Below are positions 1 to 5,008 of a DNA stretch of 5,008 bases, one piece after another. The stretch's first letter is position 1. Every line of letters begins with the position of its first letter. The notes under the pieces were generated by a model, which worked only from the letters and a program-made list of their open reading frames with translations, had not been told where the DNA came from and searched no databases. The DNA comes from an uncultured Aquimarina sp. (GTDB lineage: Bacteria > Bacteroidota > Bacteroidia > Flavobacteriales > Flavobacteriaceae), in assembly GCA_937958735.1 (NCBI GenBank), contig CALGNG010000130.1:1-5008 (forward strand). The letters run 5' to 3'. The position numbers were made by a program, and so were the translations under genes.

Positions 1-1824
1 ACCCAATCTACCTACGACAAAAATAGCCTTCCTGCTAACGAAGACGGAAAGGTTAGCGTTGCCATAAGAGTTATTGCAGACCATCTTAGAGCTGTATCTT
101 TTTCTATAGCAGATGGCCAACTACCTAGTAATAATGGAGCTGGTTATGTTATTAGAAGAATATTAAGGCGCGCCATCCGTTACGGGTTTACATTTTTAGA
201 CACCAAAGAGCCTTTTATTTATAAATTAGTGGATGTTTTAAGTGCTCAATTAGGAGATGCTTTTCCCGAATTAGTTTCTCAAAAAAACCTGATTACCAAC
301 GTAATTAAAGAGGAAGAACAATCTTTTTTAAGAACCTTAGATCAAGGTCTTTTATTGCTAGACCAAGTTATTGCTAAAACAAACGGCAATACGGTTTCGG
401 GAGAAAAAGCCTTTGAATTATACGACACTTTTGGGTTCCCTATAGATCTTACCGCACTTATCTTAAGCGAAAAAGGACTACAGTTAGACGAAAAGGGTTT
501 TGAAACCGAATTGCAAAAACAAAAAGACCGCTCTCGTGCCGCTGCCCAAATAAGTGCTGGTGATTGGCAGATTATAGATAACAGTAACAACGAAACTTTT
601 ATCGGGTATGATAATACCACAGCAGAGGTTAACATTACCCGTTACCGAAAAGTAGAAAGCAAAAAAGATGGAGAATTATACCAATTGGTATTTAATAAAA
701 GCCCTTTTTATCCAGAAGGCGGTGGACAAGTTGGAGATCAAGGATCTTTAGTTTCTGCTAACGAGACTATTTATATTTTAGACACTAAGAAAGAGAATAA
801 TTTAATTATCCACTTTACAAAAAAACTCCCTACCAACACCAACGGAAAATTTACAGCTAAAGTAAATACCGAAAAAAGAGCACTCTCTGCTAGTAACCAC
901 TCTGCAACTCATCTTTTACACCAAGCACTACGTTATGTTTTAGGAACACATGTAGAGCAAAAAGGTTCGCTTGTGCAACCTAGTAACCTAAGATTCGATT
1001 TTTCTCATTTCTCTAAAGTAACACCTGAAGAACTTTTACAAATAGAAAATTTTGTAAACGATAAAATATCCAAACAACTTCCTTTAGAAGAAAACAGAAA
1101 CAACACCTATGATAATGCCATTACCGAAGGTGCGATAGCTTTGTTTGGCGAAAAATATGGCGATACTGTACGCTCTATCCGTTTTGGAGAGTCTATGGAA
1201 TTATGTGGTGGCATCCATGTCCCTAATACGGGTAATATATGGCACTTTAAAATTACTAGCGAAGGGGCTGTAGCAGCAGGTATTCGCAGAATTGAAGCTA
1301 TTACAAGCACAGCTGCTAAAAACTATTATTCAACACAAGCCAACACTTTAAACGAGGTAAAGACTTCTCTAAAAAACACCAAAGATCCTGTAAAAGCGAT
1401 TACTAGTTTACAAGACGAAAACACGAGTCTTAAAAAGCAATTAGAACAATTATTAAAAGAAAAAGCAACACAATTAAAGGGCAATTTAGCTAATGATTTT
1501 GTGGATATTAATGGCGTTCTGTTTTTAGCTAAAGAAGTAGATTTAGATGCGCAAGGTATCAAAGATTTATGTTTTGATTTAGGAAAAGACTTAACTAATG
1601 TTTTTATTATTTTTGGAAGTGCTCAAAACGGAAAAGCCTTGTTAAGTTGCTACATATCTAAAGAACTCGCTACAGACAAAGACCTAAACGCAGGACAAGT
1701 AGTTCGCGAATTAGGAAAACACATCCAAGGTAGTGGTGGTGGACAAGCATTTTTTGCTACTGCGGGAGGCAAAAACCCTACGGGTATTGCTAAAGCTTTG
1801 GAAGAGGCTAAAGGATATTTATAA
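1..1824 (+). CDS. alaS: Alanine--tRNA ligase, C-terminal 607 residues (5'-truncated by window edge)
   Basis: Cytoplasmic class II aminoacyl-tRNA synthetase that charges tRNA-Ala with alanine and hydrolyses mischarged Ser/Gly-tRNA-Ala. The frame is open from base 1, so the true start lies outside; bacterial AlaS is usually about 870 residues, so roughly 260 are missing. Residues here are counted from base 1. The aminoacylation domain ends with RVIADHLRA (23-31) and class II motif 3, [15 protein letters not shown] (48-62). [13 protein letters not shown] (139-151) follows. The editing domain has [11 protein letters not shown] (236-246), the zinc-binding HxxxH (H300, H304) and CxxxH (C402, H406). 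The last motif reads CGGIH where CGGTH is the common form. A Lys/Glu/Leu-rich coiled-coil-like stretch (about 465-495) leads to the C-Ala/DHHA1 domain with [14 protein letters not shown] (577-590). The stop is TAA. Identification is very secure; nothing suggests a broken gene. Confidence 0.98.
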   Translation, partial: TQSTYDKNSLPANEDGKVSVAIRVIADHLRAVSFSIADGQLPSNNGAGYVIRRILRRAIRYGFTFLDTKEPFIYKLVDVLSAQLGDAFPELVSQKNLITNVIKEEEQSFLRTLDQGLLLLDQVIAKTNGNTVSGEKAFELYDTFGFPIDLTALILSEKGLQLDEKGFETELQKQKDRSRAAAQISAGDWQIIDNSNNETFIGYDNTTAEVNITRYRKVESKKDGELYQLVFNKSPFYPEGGGQVGDQGSLVSANETIYILDTKKENNLIIHFTKKLPTNTNGKFTAKVNTEKRALSASNHSATHLLHQALRYVLGTHVEQKGSLVQPSNLRFDFSHFSKVTPEELLQIENFVNDKISKQLPLEENRNNTYDNAITEGAIALFGEKYGDTVRSIRFGESMELCGGIHVPNTGNIWHFKITSEGAVAAGIRRIEAITSTAAKNYYSTQANTLNEVKTSLKNTKDPVKAITSLQDENTSLKKQLEQLLKEKATQLKGNLANDFVDINGVLFLAKEVDLDAQGIKDLCFDLGKDLTNVFIIFGSAQNGKALLSCYISKELATDKDLNAGQVVRELGKHIQGSGGGQAFFATAGGKNPTGIAKALEEAKGYL

Positions 1825-1852
1825 AATAATTAAACGAAATTAGATCCAGATA

Positions 1853-1897
1853 TACATCATCTAAATAACAAATTAACACTGCTATTTAGATGATGTA
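1853..1897 (+). terminator. Perfect 15-bp stem-loop after alaS, probable transcription terminator
   Basis: Arms 1853-1867 (TACATCATCTAAATA) and 1883-1897 (TATTTAGATGATGTA) are exact reverse complements separated by a 15-nt loop. It begins 28 nt after the alaS stop, where a terminator is expected. The stem is A/T-rich and is followed by ATTAAACATTTCTTTTATT, which is T-rich but not a clean T run. It is therefore not a textbook Rho-independent terminator. It could also be a 3'-end-protecting stem or a protein-binding palindrome. The inverted repeat is seen directly; the function is inferred from position. Confidence 0.55.
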
Positions 1898-1933
1898 ATT
1901 AAACATTTCTTTTATTAGCCCCACCAAATCCAT

Positions 1934-1956
1934 CTATTTAACTTACTTTTAAATAG
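1934..1956. promoter_or_regulatory. 8-bp inverted repeat upstream of the AraC-family gene, possible operator
   Basis: CTATTTAA (1934-1941) and TTAAATAG (1949-1956) are exact reverse complements around a 7-nt centre. The motif lies 40-62 bp before the regulator's ATG. A -7-like box, TACTTTTA (1944-1951, one base off TAnnTTTG), falls inside it, so a protein bound here could control the regulator's own promoter. No convincing -33 element is seen, and A/T-rich palindromes of this size can arise by chance. Confidence 0.3.
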
Positions 1957-1995
1957 TTAAATTAAAACACACCTCCAACTTTAATATTATTATTT

Positions 1996-2745
1996 ATGAC
2001 TAATATAGATCTGAAACGTTTAGAAAACGAACAAGATGTCAAAGGAGGCAAGCTATACTTCACCCTACTACTAGAGGGAAATATTACTATAGAAAACGAC
2101 AAAGGTTACTTTGATGTACCAGAAAAAAGTTTCTTTTTTTCCCAAAGCCCTTACAGAGTAATTACCGCTTCCCCATATATTAATGGATACCATATAATTA
2201 TAAAAAGTGAAGCCAAAACAGCATTAGCTAAGACTAGTTTCAAAATACAAAATAATTTTTCAGAATTTCAACTCTCTGTACTCCAAAAAACGGCCATTAA
2301 GTCTACTTTATTAGAAGATCTTATTAAAAACAATAATAAAGATTTAATTGAAAGTACTGTTATCTTAATACTTAATCAAATTACAGAAGAAAGCACCTTT
2401 CTTACACAGCCCAACAAAACAATTTTCGAACAATTCGAAATGCTAATTACCGAAAATTTAGATAAAAATTATTGCGCTGGAAAATATGCCGAAATACTTA
2501 ACATTACTATAAAAACATTAATTAAAGAAGTGAAAATTGGCACAGACAACAAACTTACACCTTGTAAGGTTATTACCCATAAAGTAGTAGATCATGCCAA
2601 GTTATTATTAAGTACTACTAAACACTCTAGCAAAACCATAGCTTACTTACTTGGCTTTTCCGATCCTTATTATTTTATAAAATATTTCAAAAAAAACACC
2701 AGCTATACTCCTACTCAATATCGAAAATTAAAAAACTATTCTTAA
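1996..2745 (+). CDS. AraC-family transcriptional regulator
   Basis: A 249-residue DNA-binding protein with the AraC/XylS two-helix-turn-helix domain at its C terminus (about 145-245). The first HTH covers about 160-180 (CAGKYAEILNITIKTLIKEV). The connecting helix carries HKVVDHAKLLL (195-205). The second HTH (about 208-231) has the family signature SKTIAYLLGFSDPYYFIKYFKK, residues 212-233, then YTPTQYRK (237-244). The N-terminal half (about 15-130) fits a small cupin-like sensing domain, with alternating hydrophobic strands (LYFTLLLEGNITIEND) and VPEKSFFF, but the ligand cannot be told. ATG 1996 is the only sensible start; no Shine-Dalgarno is visible, as usual for Bacteroidota. No membrane segment is seen, so it should be cytoplasmic. 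It stands alone between alaS and a 472-bp gene-poor stretch. Direct repeats just after its stop are candidate binding sites. Family assignment is secure; the regulated genes are unknown. Confidence 0.94.
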   Translation: MTNIDLKRLENEQDVKGGKLYFTLLLEGNITIENDKGYFDVPEKSFFFSQSPYRVITASPYINGYHIIIKSEAKTALAKTSFKIQNNFSEFQLSVLQKTAIKSTLLEDLIKNNNKDLIESTVILILNQITEESTFLTQPNKTIFEQFEMLITENLDKNYCAGKYAEILNITIKTLIKEVKIGTDNKLTPCKVITHKVVDHAKLLLSTTKHSSKTIAYLLGFSDPYYFIKYFKKNTSYTPTQYRKLKNYS

Positions 2746-2766
2746 TGATCGTTTTTAAATTTTAAG

Positions 2767-2799
2767 GAATATTTTACATCTTTTGAGAATATTTTACAT
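2767..2799. promoter_or_regulatory. Tandem 13-bp direct repeat, candidate AraC-type operator
   Basis: GAATATTTTACAT occurs exactly twice, at 2767-2779 and 2787-2799, giving a 20-bp period (about two helical turns). AraC-family activators typically bind two direct half-sites about 20-21 bp apart, the proximal one touching the -35 region. The second copy ends exactly at the -33-like TTTC of the promoter at 2799-2829, and the neighbouring gene encodes an AraC-family protein. The repeats are seen directly; binding is inferred from geometry and neighbourhood. A chance A/T-rich repeat remains possible. Confidence 0.5.
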
Positions 2800-2829
2800 T
2801 TCGAAATCCTCTACCTATAATTACTTTTG
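2799..2829 (+). promoter_or_regulatory. Candidate Bacteroidota promoter (-33 TTTC, -7 TACTTTTG) downstream of the repeats
   Basis: TACTTTTG at 2822-2829 matches the Bacteroidota -7 consensus TAnnTTTG at every fixed base. A weak -33 element, TTTC (2799-2802, consensus TTTG), lies 19 bp upstream, an acceptable spacing. A weak -33 with activator sites directly upstream is the usual form of an activator-dependent promoter. Transcription would begin near 2836, toward the 40-codon frame and the GSCFA gene. Confidence 0.45.
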
Positions 2830-2885
2830 AATAACACATTTACCTAAAATTATTATATTAATAATATCCTTTTATAAGTAAATTG

Positions 2886-2964
2886 AATCCCCCCTATTCT
2901 ATTTATTTATAGTAAAAAAATTATTATGCACATAACACACATTATCACTTCATCGGGGGAGATT
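2886..2964 (+). other. Possible long-range RNA stem closing over the start of the 40-codon frame
   Basis: AATC (2886-2889) can pair with GATT (2961-2964), and CCCC (2891-2894) with GGGG (2956-2959). There is one C/A mismatch between the two blocks and a terminal T-G wobble (2895 with 2955). These are the only long C and G runs in an A/T-rich spacer. The ATG at 2926 would sit in the loop. This is pairing potential read by eye; no folding energy was calculated. Confidence 0.25.
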
Positions 2965-3048
2965 GTATACACTTTTATACCACAAGCTTATTACGAAATT
3001 TTTGATTTAGAAGACTACATGGGATCTGGAACAGTTGCCAGAGCATAG
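2926..3048 (+). CDS. Small open frame, 40 codons, unknown; possible micropeptide or gene remnant
   Basis: ATG 2926 opens a 40-residue frame ending at TAG 3046-3048. It starts MHITHIITSSGEIVYTFIP, has an acidic middle (EIFDLEDYMGSG, 26-37) and ends TVARA. The mixture of residues is more protein-like than the hydrophobic, Lys/Asn/Ile-rich translations usual in A/T-rich spacers. There is no signal peptide, membrane helix or family I recognise. Upstream the frame is open only back to TGA 2884-2886. Past the TAG the frame reads on for 35 codons (LTLKEYFPIGQWL and onward) to TAG 3154-3156, so a nonsense-broken remnant is also possible. The candidate promoter at 2799-2829 would place it about 90 nt into a transcript. 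No ribosome site is visible. It may not be translated at all. Confidence 0.3.
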   Translation: MHITHIITSSGEIVYTFIPQAYYEIFDLEDYMGSGTVARA

Positions 3049-3079
3049 TTAACTTTAAAAGAGTATTTCCCAATAGGAC

Positions 3080-3161
3080 AATGGCTATCTAGTATTTTAA
3101 ATATTTACTTTTTATACAAAAAAGCGGTTTTACCTTTATTTATATACTTTAAATAGCCATT
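3080..3161. repeat. Imperfect 82-nt inverted repeat (potential hairpin)
   Basis: AATGGCTAT (3080-3088) and ATAGCCATT (3153-3161) are exact reverse complements. Pairing can continue inward through TA, GTAT/ATAC and TAAATA/TATTTA with a mismatch and small bulges, giving about 21 pairs by eye around a loop of roughly 35 nt. It could be a structured 3' end or terminator for a transcript from the promoter near 2822, or the relic of a short palindromic repeat. No T run follows and no flanking target-site duplication is evident. Confidence 0.35.
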
Positions 3162-3183
3162 AGGGAGTCCTTTATAGCATCTG

Positions 3184-3213
3184 TTTAATTTTATTAACGA
3201 AGTACTACCTTTG
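3184..3213 (+). promoter_or_regulatory. Promoter of the GSCFA gene (-33 TTTA, -7 TACCTTTG)
   Basis: TACCTTTG at 3206-3213 matches TAnnTTTG fully. A -33-like TTTA (3184-3187, one base off TTTG) lies 18 bp upstream. Only four bases (TGAC) separate the -7 box from the ATG at 3218, so the transcript would start at or almost at the start codon: a leaderless or nearly leaderless mRNA. Confidence 0.6.
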
Positions 3214-3217
3214 TGAC

Positions 3218-4171
3218 ATGGATCATTTTTTCACAAAACCACCTTCTATTAAACAGAACAAGCCTATAACTTACAATAGCAAAATATTGTTAATGGGTTC
3301 TTGTTTTGTCGAAAATATAGGTAAAAAATTAAACTATTATAAATTTCAGAATTCTGTTAATCCTTTCGGTATTATTTTTCATCCAGAAGCTATTGAAACA
3401 TTAATAACTCGTGTTTTAGAAAAAAGAGCTTACACCGAAAAAGATATTTTTTTTCATAACGAACAATGGCATTCTTTCGAGATTCATTCTAGACTAAGCT
3501 CCACTAATAAAAAACAATTCTTAGACAGCTTAAACACTATACTAGAACAAAGCCACAAGCAACTTTCTGAAGCATCCCAGGTTATACTAACCTATGGAAC
3601 CGCCTGGGGCTACAAGCCTATCCAGAATAAAAAAATAGCCGCCAATTGCCACAAAGTTCCTCAAAAGAAATTTCAAAAAAAACTAAGTACAGTTGACGCA
3701 TTAGAAAAAAATATAGAAAATACTTTTAATGCAATTTTAAAAATAAATCCATTAACTCAAATAATAACCACCATTTCCCCTGTTAGACACATTAAAGATG
3801 GTTTACTGGAAAACAATCGCAGCAAAGCCAACTTAATAGCTGCTTTACACACCGTAATGGAAAAAACCACAAATGTATTTTACTATCCTGCATACGAACT
3901 AGTAATGGATTGTTTACGAGAATATCGTTTTTACGAAGCGGATCTAATCCACCCCAATAAAATAGCTATAGACTTTATTTGGGACCATTTTAAAAAATCG
4001 TGGATACATGGTGCAGACACAGAAAACACCTTAAAAATAATAAATGAAATCCAAAAAGGACTAGCCCATAAACCTTTTAATACCAACGGGGAGGCTCATC
4101 AAAAATTTTTAAGCTCTATAGCTTTAAAAAAAGAACACATTCAAAAAAAATACTCCTTTATAATCTTTTAA
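3218..4171 (+). CDS. GSCFA domain-containing protein (SGNH-hydrolase-like)
   Basis: A 317-residue protein of the GSCFA family (Pfam GSCFA), common in Bacteroidota and named for the motif seen here as LLMGSCFVENIG (24-35). The family is thought to share the SGNH/GDSL esterase-type fold; its substrate is not established. Visible motifs in order: MGSCF with candidate nucleophile S28, NPFGIIFHP (48-56), LTYGTAWGY (124-132), NCHKVPQKKF (143-152), ITTISPVRH (183-191) and YEADLIHPN (239-247). D242 and H245 in that last motif fit the DxxH catalytic pair. The tail with HKPFNTNGEAHQKFL (284-298) looks like part of the family, and length is normal. No signal peptide or membrane segment is seen, so it is probably cytoplasmic. 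The start is set by the -7 box immediately upstream. Family call is strong; enzymatic activity is inference. Confidence 0.93.
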   Translation: MDHFFTKPPSIKQNKPITYNSKILLMGSCFVENIGKKLNYYKFQNSVNPFGIIFHPEAIETLITRVLEKRAYTEKDIFFHNEQWHSFEIHSRLSSTNKKQFLDSLNTILEQSHKQLSEASQVILTYGTAWGYKPIQNKKIAANCHKVPQKKFQKKLSTVDALEKNIENTFNAILKINPLTQIITTISPVRHIKDGLLENNRSKANLIAALHTVMEKTTNVFYYPAYELVMDCLREYRFYEADLIHPNKIAIDFIWDHFKKSWIHGADTENTLKIINEIQKGLAHKPFNTNGEAHQKFLSSIALKKEHIQKKYSFIIF

Positions 4172-4194
4172 AATTACAATATTCCCTTATTTTG
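4167..4194 (+). promoter_or_regulatory. Promoter-like box ahead of the lycopene cyclase gene
   Basis: TATTTTG (4188-4194), followed by CA, resembles the Bacteroidota -7 element with one base fewer than TAnnTTTG. A weak TTTA (4167-4170) overlapping the GSCFA stop codon lies 17 bp upstream. The ATG follows 7 nt after the box, so the leader would again be almost absent. The cyclase may thus be transcribed on its own, although read-through from the GSCFA gene 30 bp away is equally possible. Confidence 0.45.
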
Positions 4195-4201
4195 CACTAG
4201 T

Positions 4202-4894
4202 ATGGAAAAATGGATTTCTGATACCGCTTATCTTTGGGGAGTTTTATTACTACTCCCACTATGGCTACTTATTTTTTATCAGCGTAAAGACTTGCGTAGA
4301 AAATTGTGGCATACAGGGCGCGCCTTTGGTATAGCTTCTGTTATTATTGGACAGTTATTTACCTTAGACTATTGGAATCCTAATTATGTTTTTGGCCCTT
4401 ACTTCCCTTTAGAAGATTTTTTATACGGTCTTGTATATGCTGGTCTAACCACTGTTATCTACCAATATATCTTTAACATATCCTACTCTGCCCAAAATAT
4501 AACCTCTTATAAACGACTTACCTTACTGTTTGCCTTTATATCTTTTATACTTTTATTTATAGCAATAAAATTTATCCAACTAAATTCTATCTACGGACAG
4601 GTATACATGTTAATAATTGTTGGTGGATACACCATATATAAACGTCCAGATTTATTGAAGCACATTATTTTAAGCGCCTTTTTAGTAGCTCTTTTTACTT
4701 TTTTTTGGCAAACATGTATTTTAACTATTTATCCAAAAGGAGTAACGGATAACTGGAAACTAACAGCTCTACATGATCTATATATTTTTAAAGTTCCAAT
4801 CGAAGAATTATTTTTCGCTTTTGCTATTGGCCTGGGGGGCTCTTTTTTCTATGAGGTTTCTAATGGAAAAGCACTCTATACAAAGAAAAAATAA
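4202..4894 (+). CDS. crtYcd: Lycopene beta-cyclase, fused CrtYc-CrtYd type (integral membrane)
   Basis: A 230-residue, very hydrophobic protein of the heterodimeric-type lycopene cyclase family with both halves fused. Members close the psi ends of lycopene into beta rings, giving beta-carotene, in the cytoplasmic membrane. The two-repeat structure is visible: DYWNPNYVFGPYFPLEDFLYG (56-76) in the first half is echoed by FKVPIEELFFAF (196-207) in the second. The paired P-L/I-E-D/E motifs (69-72 and 199-202) are the family hallmark and probably catalytic. About seven membrane spans are readable: 10-26, 41-58, 71-91, 106-126, 130-146, 153-176 and 198-217, with a Lys/Arg-rich loop at 28-40 and a KKK tail. 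Length fits the fused form. No other carotenoid gene (crtB, crtI, crtZ) is in the window, so the rest of the pathway must be elsewhere. An unusual cyclisation specificity cannot be excluded. Confidence 0.9.
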   Translation: MEKWISDTAYLWGVLLLLPLWLLIFYQRKDLRRKLWHTGRAFGIASVIIGQLFTLDYWNPNYVFGPYFPLEDFLYGLVYAGLTTVIYQYIFNISYSAQNITSYKRLTLLFAFISFILLFIAIKFIQLNSIYGQVYMLIIVGGYTIYKRPDLLKHIILSAFLVALFTFFWQTCILTIYPKGVTDNWKLTALHDLYIFKVPIEELFFAFAIGLGGSFFYEVSNGKALYTKKK

Positions 4895-4934
4895 CTAGAC
4901 TTATTTTTTACTTATTTAATTGTAAATTAGACTT

Positions 4935-5008
4935 ATGAACTATTTATTCCCCTTCCTATCCCTAGCTTTGGCTTTACTTATTAGCTGCTCTACCTCTAAG
5001 GTTGCGTA
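4935..5008 (+). CDS. Lipoprotein of unknown function, N-terminal 24 residues (3'-truncated by window edge)
   Basis: ATG 4935 begins MNYLFPFLSLALALLISC (1-18), a hydrophobic signal peptide ending in lipobox L15-I16-S17-C18. It continues STSKVA and leaves the window with no stop. This is a type II (lipoprotein) signal peptide, cleaved before C18, which would be lipidated. The usual N-terminal Lys/Arg is missing, a minor oddity. The residues after the cysteine lack the acidic, Lys-led pattern of Bacteroidota surface lipoproteins, so the periplasmic side is more likely (inference). It begins 40 bp after the cyclase. TAAATTAG at 4923-4930, four bases before the ATG, is a weak -7-like box. Nothing can be said about its mature function. 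Confidence 0.75.
   Translation, partial: MNYLFPFLSLALALLISCSTSKVA

Larger units (their letters stand above)
2746..3217. other. 472-bp stretch without a recognised gene
   Basis: Between the AraC-family gene and the GSCFA gene no recognisable protein family is encoded. It holds, in order: a 13-bp tandem repeat (2767-2799), a TAnnTTTG promoter-like pair (2799-2829), a C6 run (2889-2894) and G5 run (2955-2959) able to pair, a 40-codon open frame (2926-3048), an imperfect 82-nt hairpin (3080-3161), and the GSCFA promoter (3184-3213). No recognisable terminator follows the AraC-family stop. The length is unusual beside the 30- and 40-bp gaps further right. Confidence 0.7.

Noticed and set aside
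342..1562. Three reverse-strand open frames (67-97 codons) inside alaS
   Set aside because: They lie wholly within a well-conserved alaS reading frame, have no recognisable motifs or upstream signals, and are rich in residues expected from antisense translation.
2424..2438. Two TTCGAA palindromes close together inside the AraC-family gene
   Set aside because: They come from the repeated residues Phe-Glu in FEQFE and fit normal coding sequence.
2767..2799. CRISPR-like repeat
   Set aside because: Only two 13-bp copies with a 7-bp gap, far below CRISPR repeat and spacer sizes, and no cas genes nearby.
3049..3156. Continuation of the 40-codon frame past TAG as a real 75-residue protein
   Set aside because: After about 13 codons the translation becomes hydrophobic and Lys/Tyr-rich like plain A/T-rich DNA, and it overlaps the hairpin arm. 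Kept only as a possible decayed remnant.
2746..3217. Insertion sequence or transposon remnant in the long spacer
   Set aside because: No transposase-like translation, no matching terminal repeats at its ends, and no target-site duplication could be found.
4896..4936. Direct repeat TAGACTTAT at 4896-4904 and 4928-4936
   Set aside because: Nine bases, 32 bp apart, in A/T-rich spacer, the second overlapping a start codon. Too short and poorly placed to support a function.

Overview
The window looks like a piece of a Flavobacteriaceae-type (Bacteroidota) chromosome. The evidence is strong A/T richness, lack of clear Shine-Dalgarno sequences, -7 boxes of the Bacteroidota form TAnnTTTG lying just ahead of start codons, and protein families typical of the group (GSCFA protein, fused CrtYcd-type lycopene cyclase). 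No species can be named from the sequence alone. All recognised genes are on the + strand.

Layout: (1) 1-1824, the last 607 residues of alanyl-tRNA synthetase (alaS), running in from the left edge. (2) 1825-1995, a 171-bp spacer with a perfect 15-bp stem-loop (probable alaS terminator) and a smaller palindrome ahead of the next gene. (3) 1996-2745, an AraC-family transcriptional regulator. (4) 2746-3217, a 472-bp stretch with no convincing gene. It holds two perfect 13-bp direct repeats 20 bp apart, directly upstream of a TAnnTTTG promoter. Downstream are a 40-codon open frame of unknown meaning and two potential long-range RNA stems. (5) 3218-4171, a GSCFA-domain protein (SGNH-hydrolase-like). 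(6) 4202-4894, a membrane lycopene beta-cyclase of the fused CrtYc/CrtYd type. (7) 4935-5008, the first 24 codons of a lipoprotein that runs off the right edge.

The genes do not form one obvious pathway. alaS is housekeeping. The GSCFA gene, the cyclase and the lipoprotein are closely spaced (30 and 40 bp), but the first two have their own promoter-like box next to the start codon, so they may be read separately or together. The carotenoid cyclase is an orphan here: no other crt gene is visible.

The most interesting part is the regulator plus its downstream non-coding stretch. The tandem repeat, its near two-helical-turn period, and its position abutting the -33 region of a promoter match the way AraC-type activators bind. 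The transcript that promoter would make has no recognisable protein product and may be a structured or regulatory RNA, a micropeptide mRNA, or gene debris. This is inference from layout. Nothing else in the window suggests a mobile element, CRISPR array, tRNA or rRNA.
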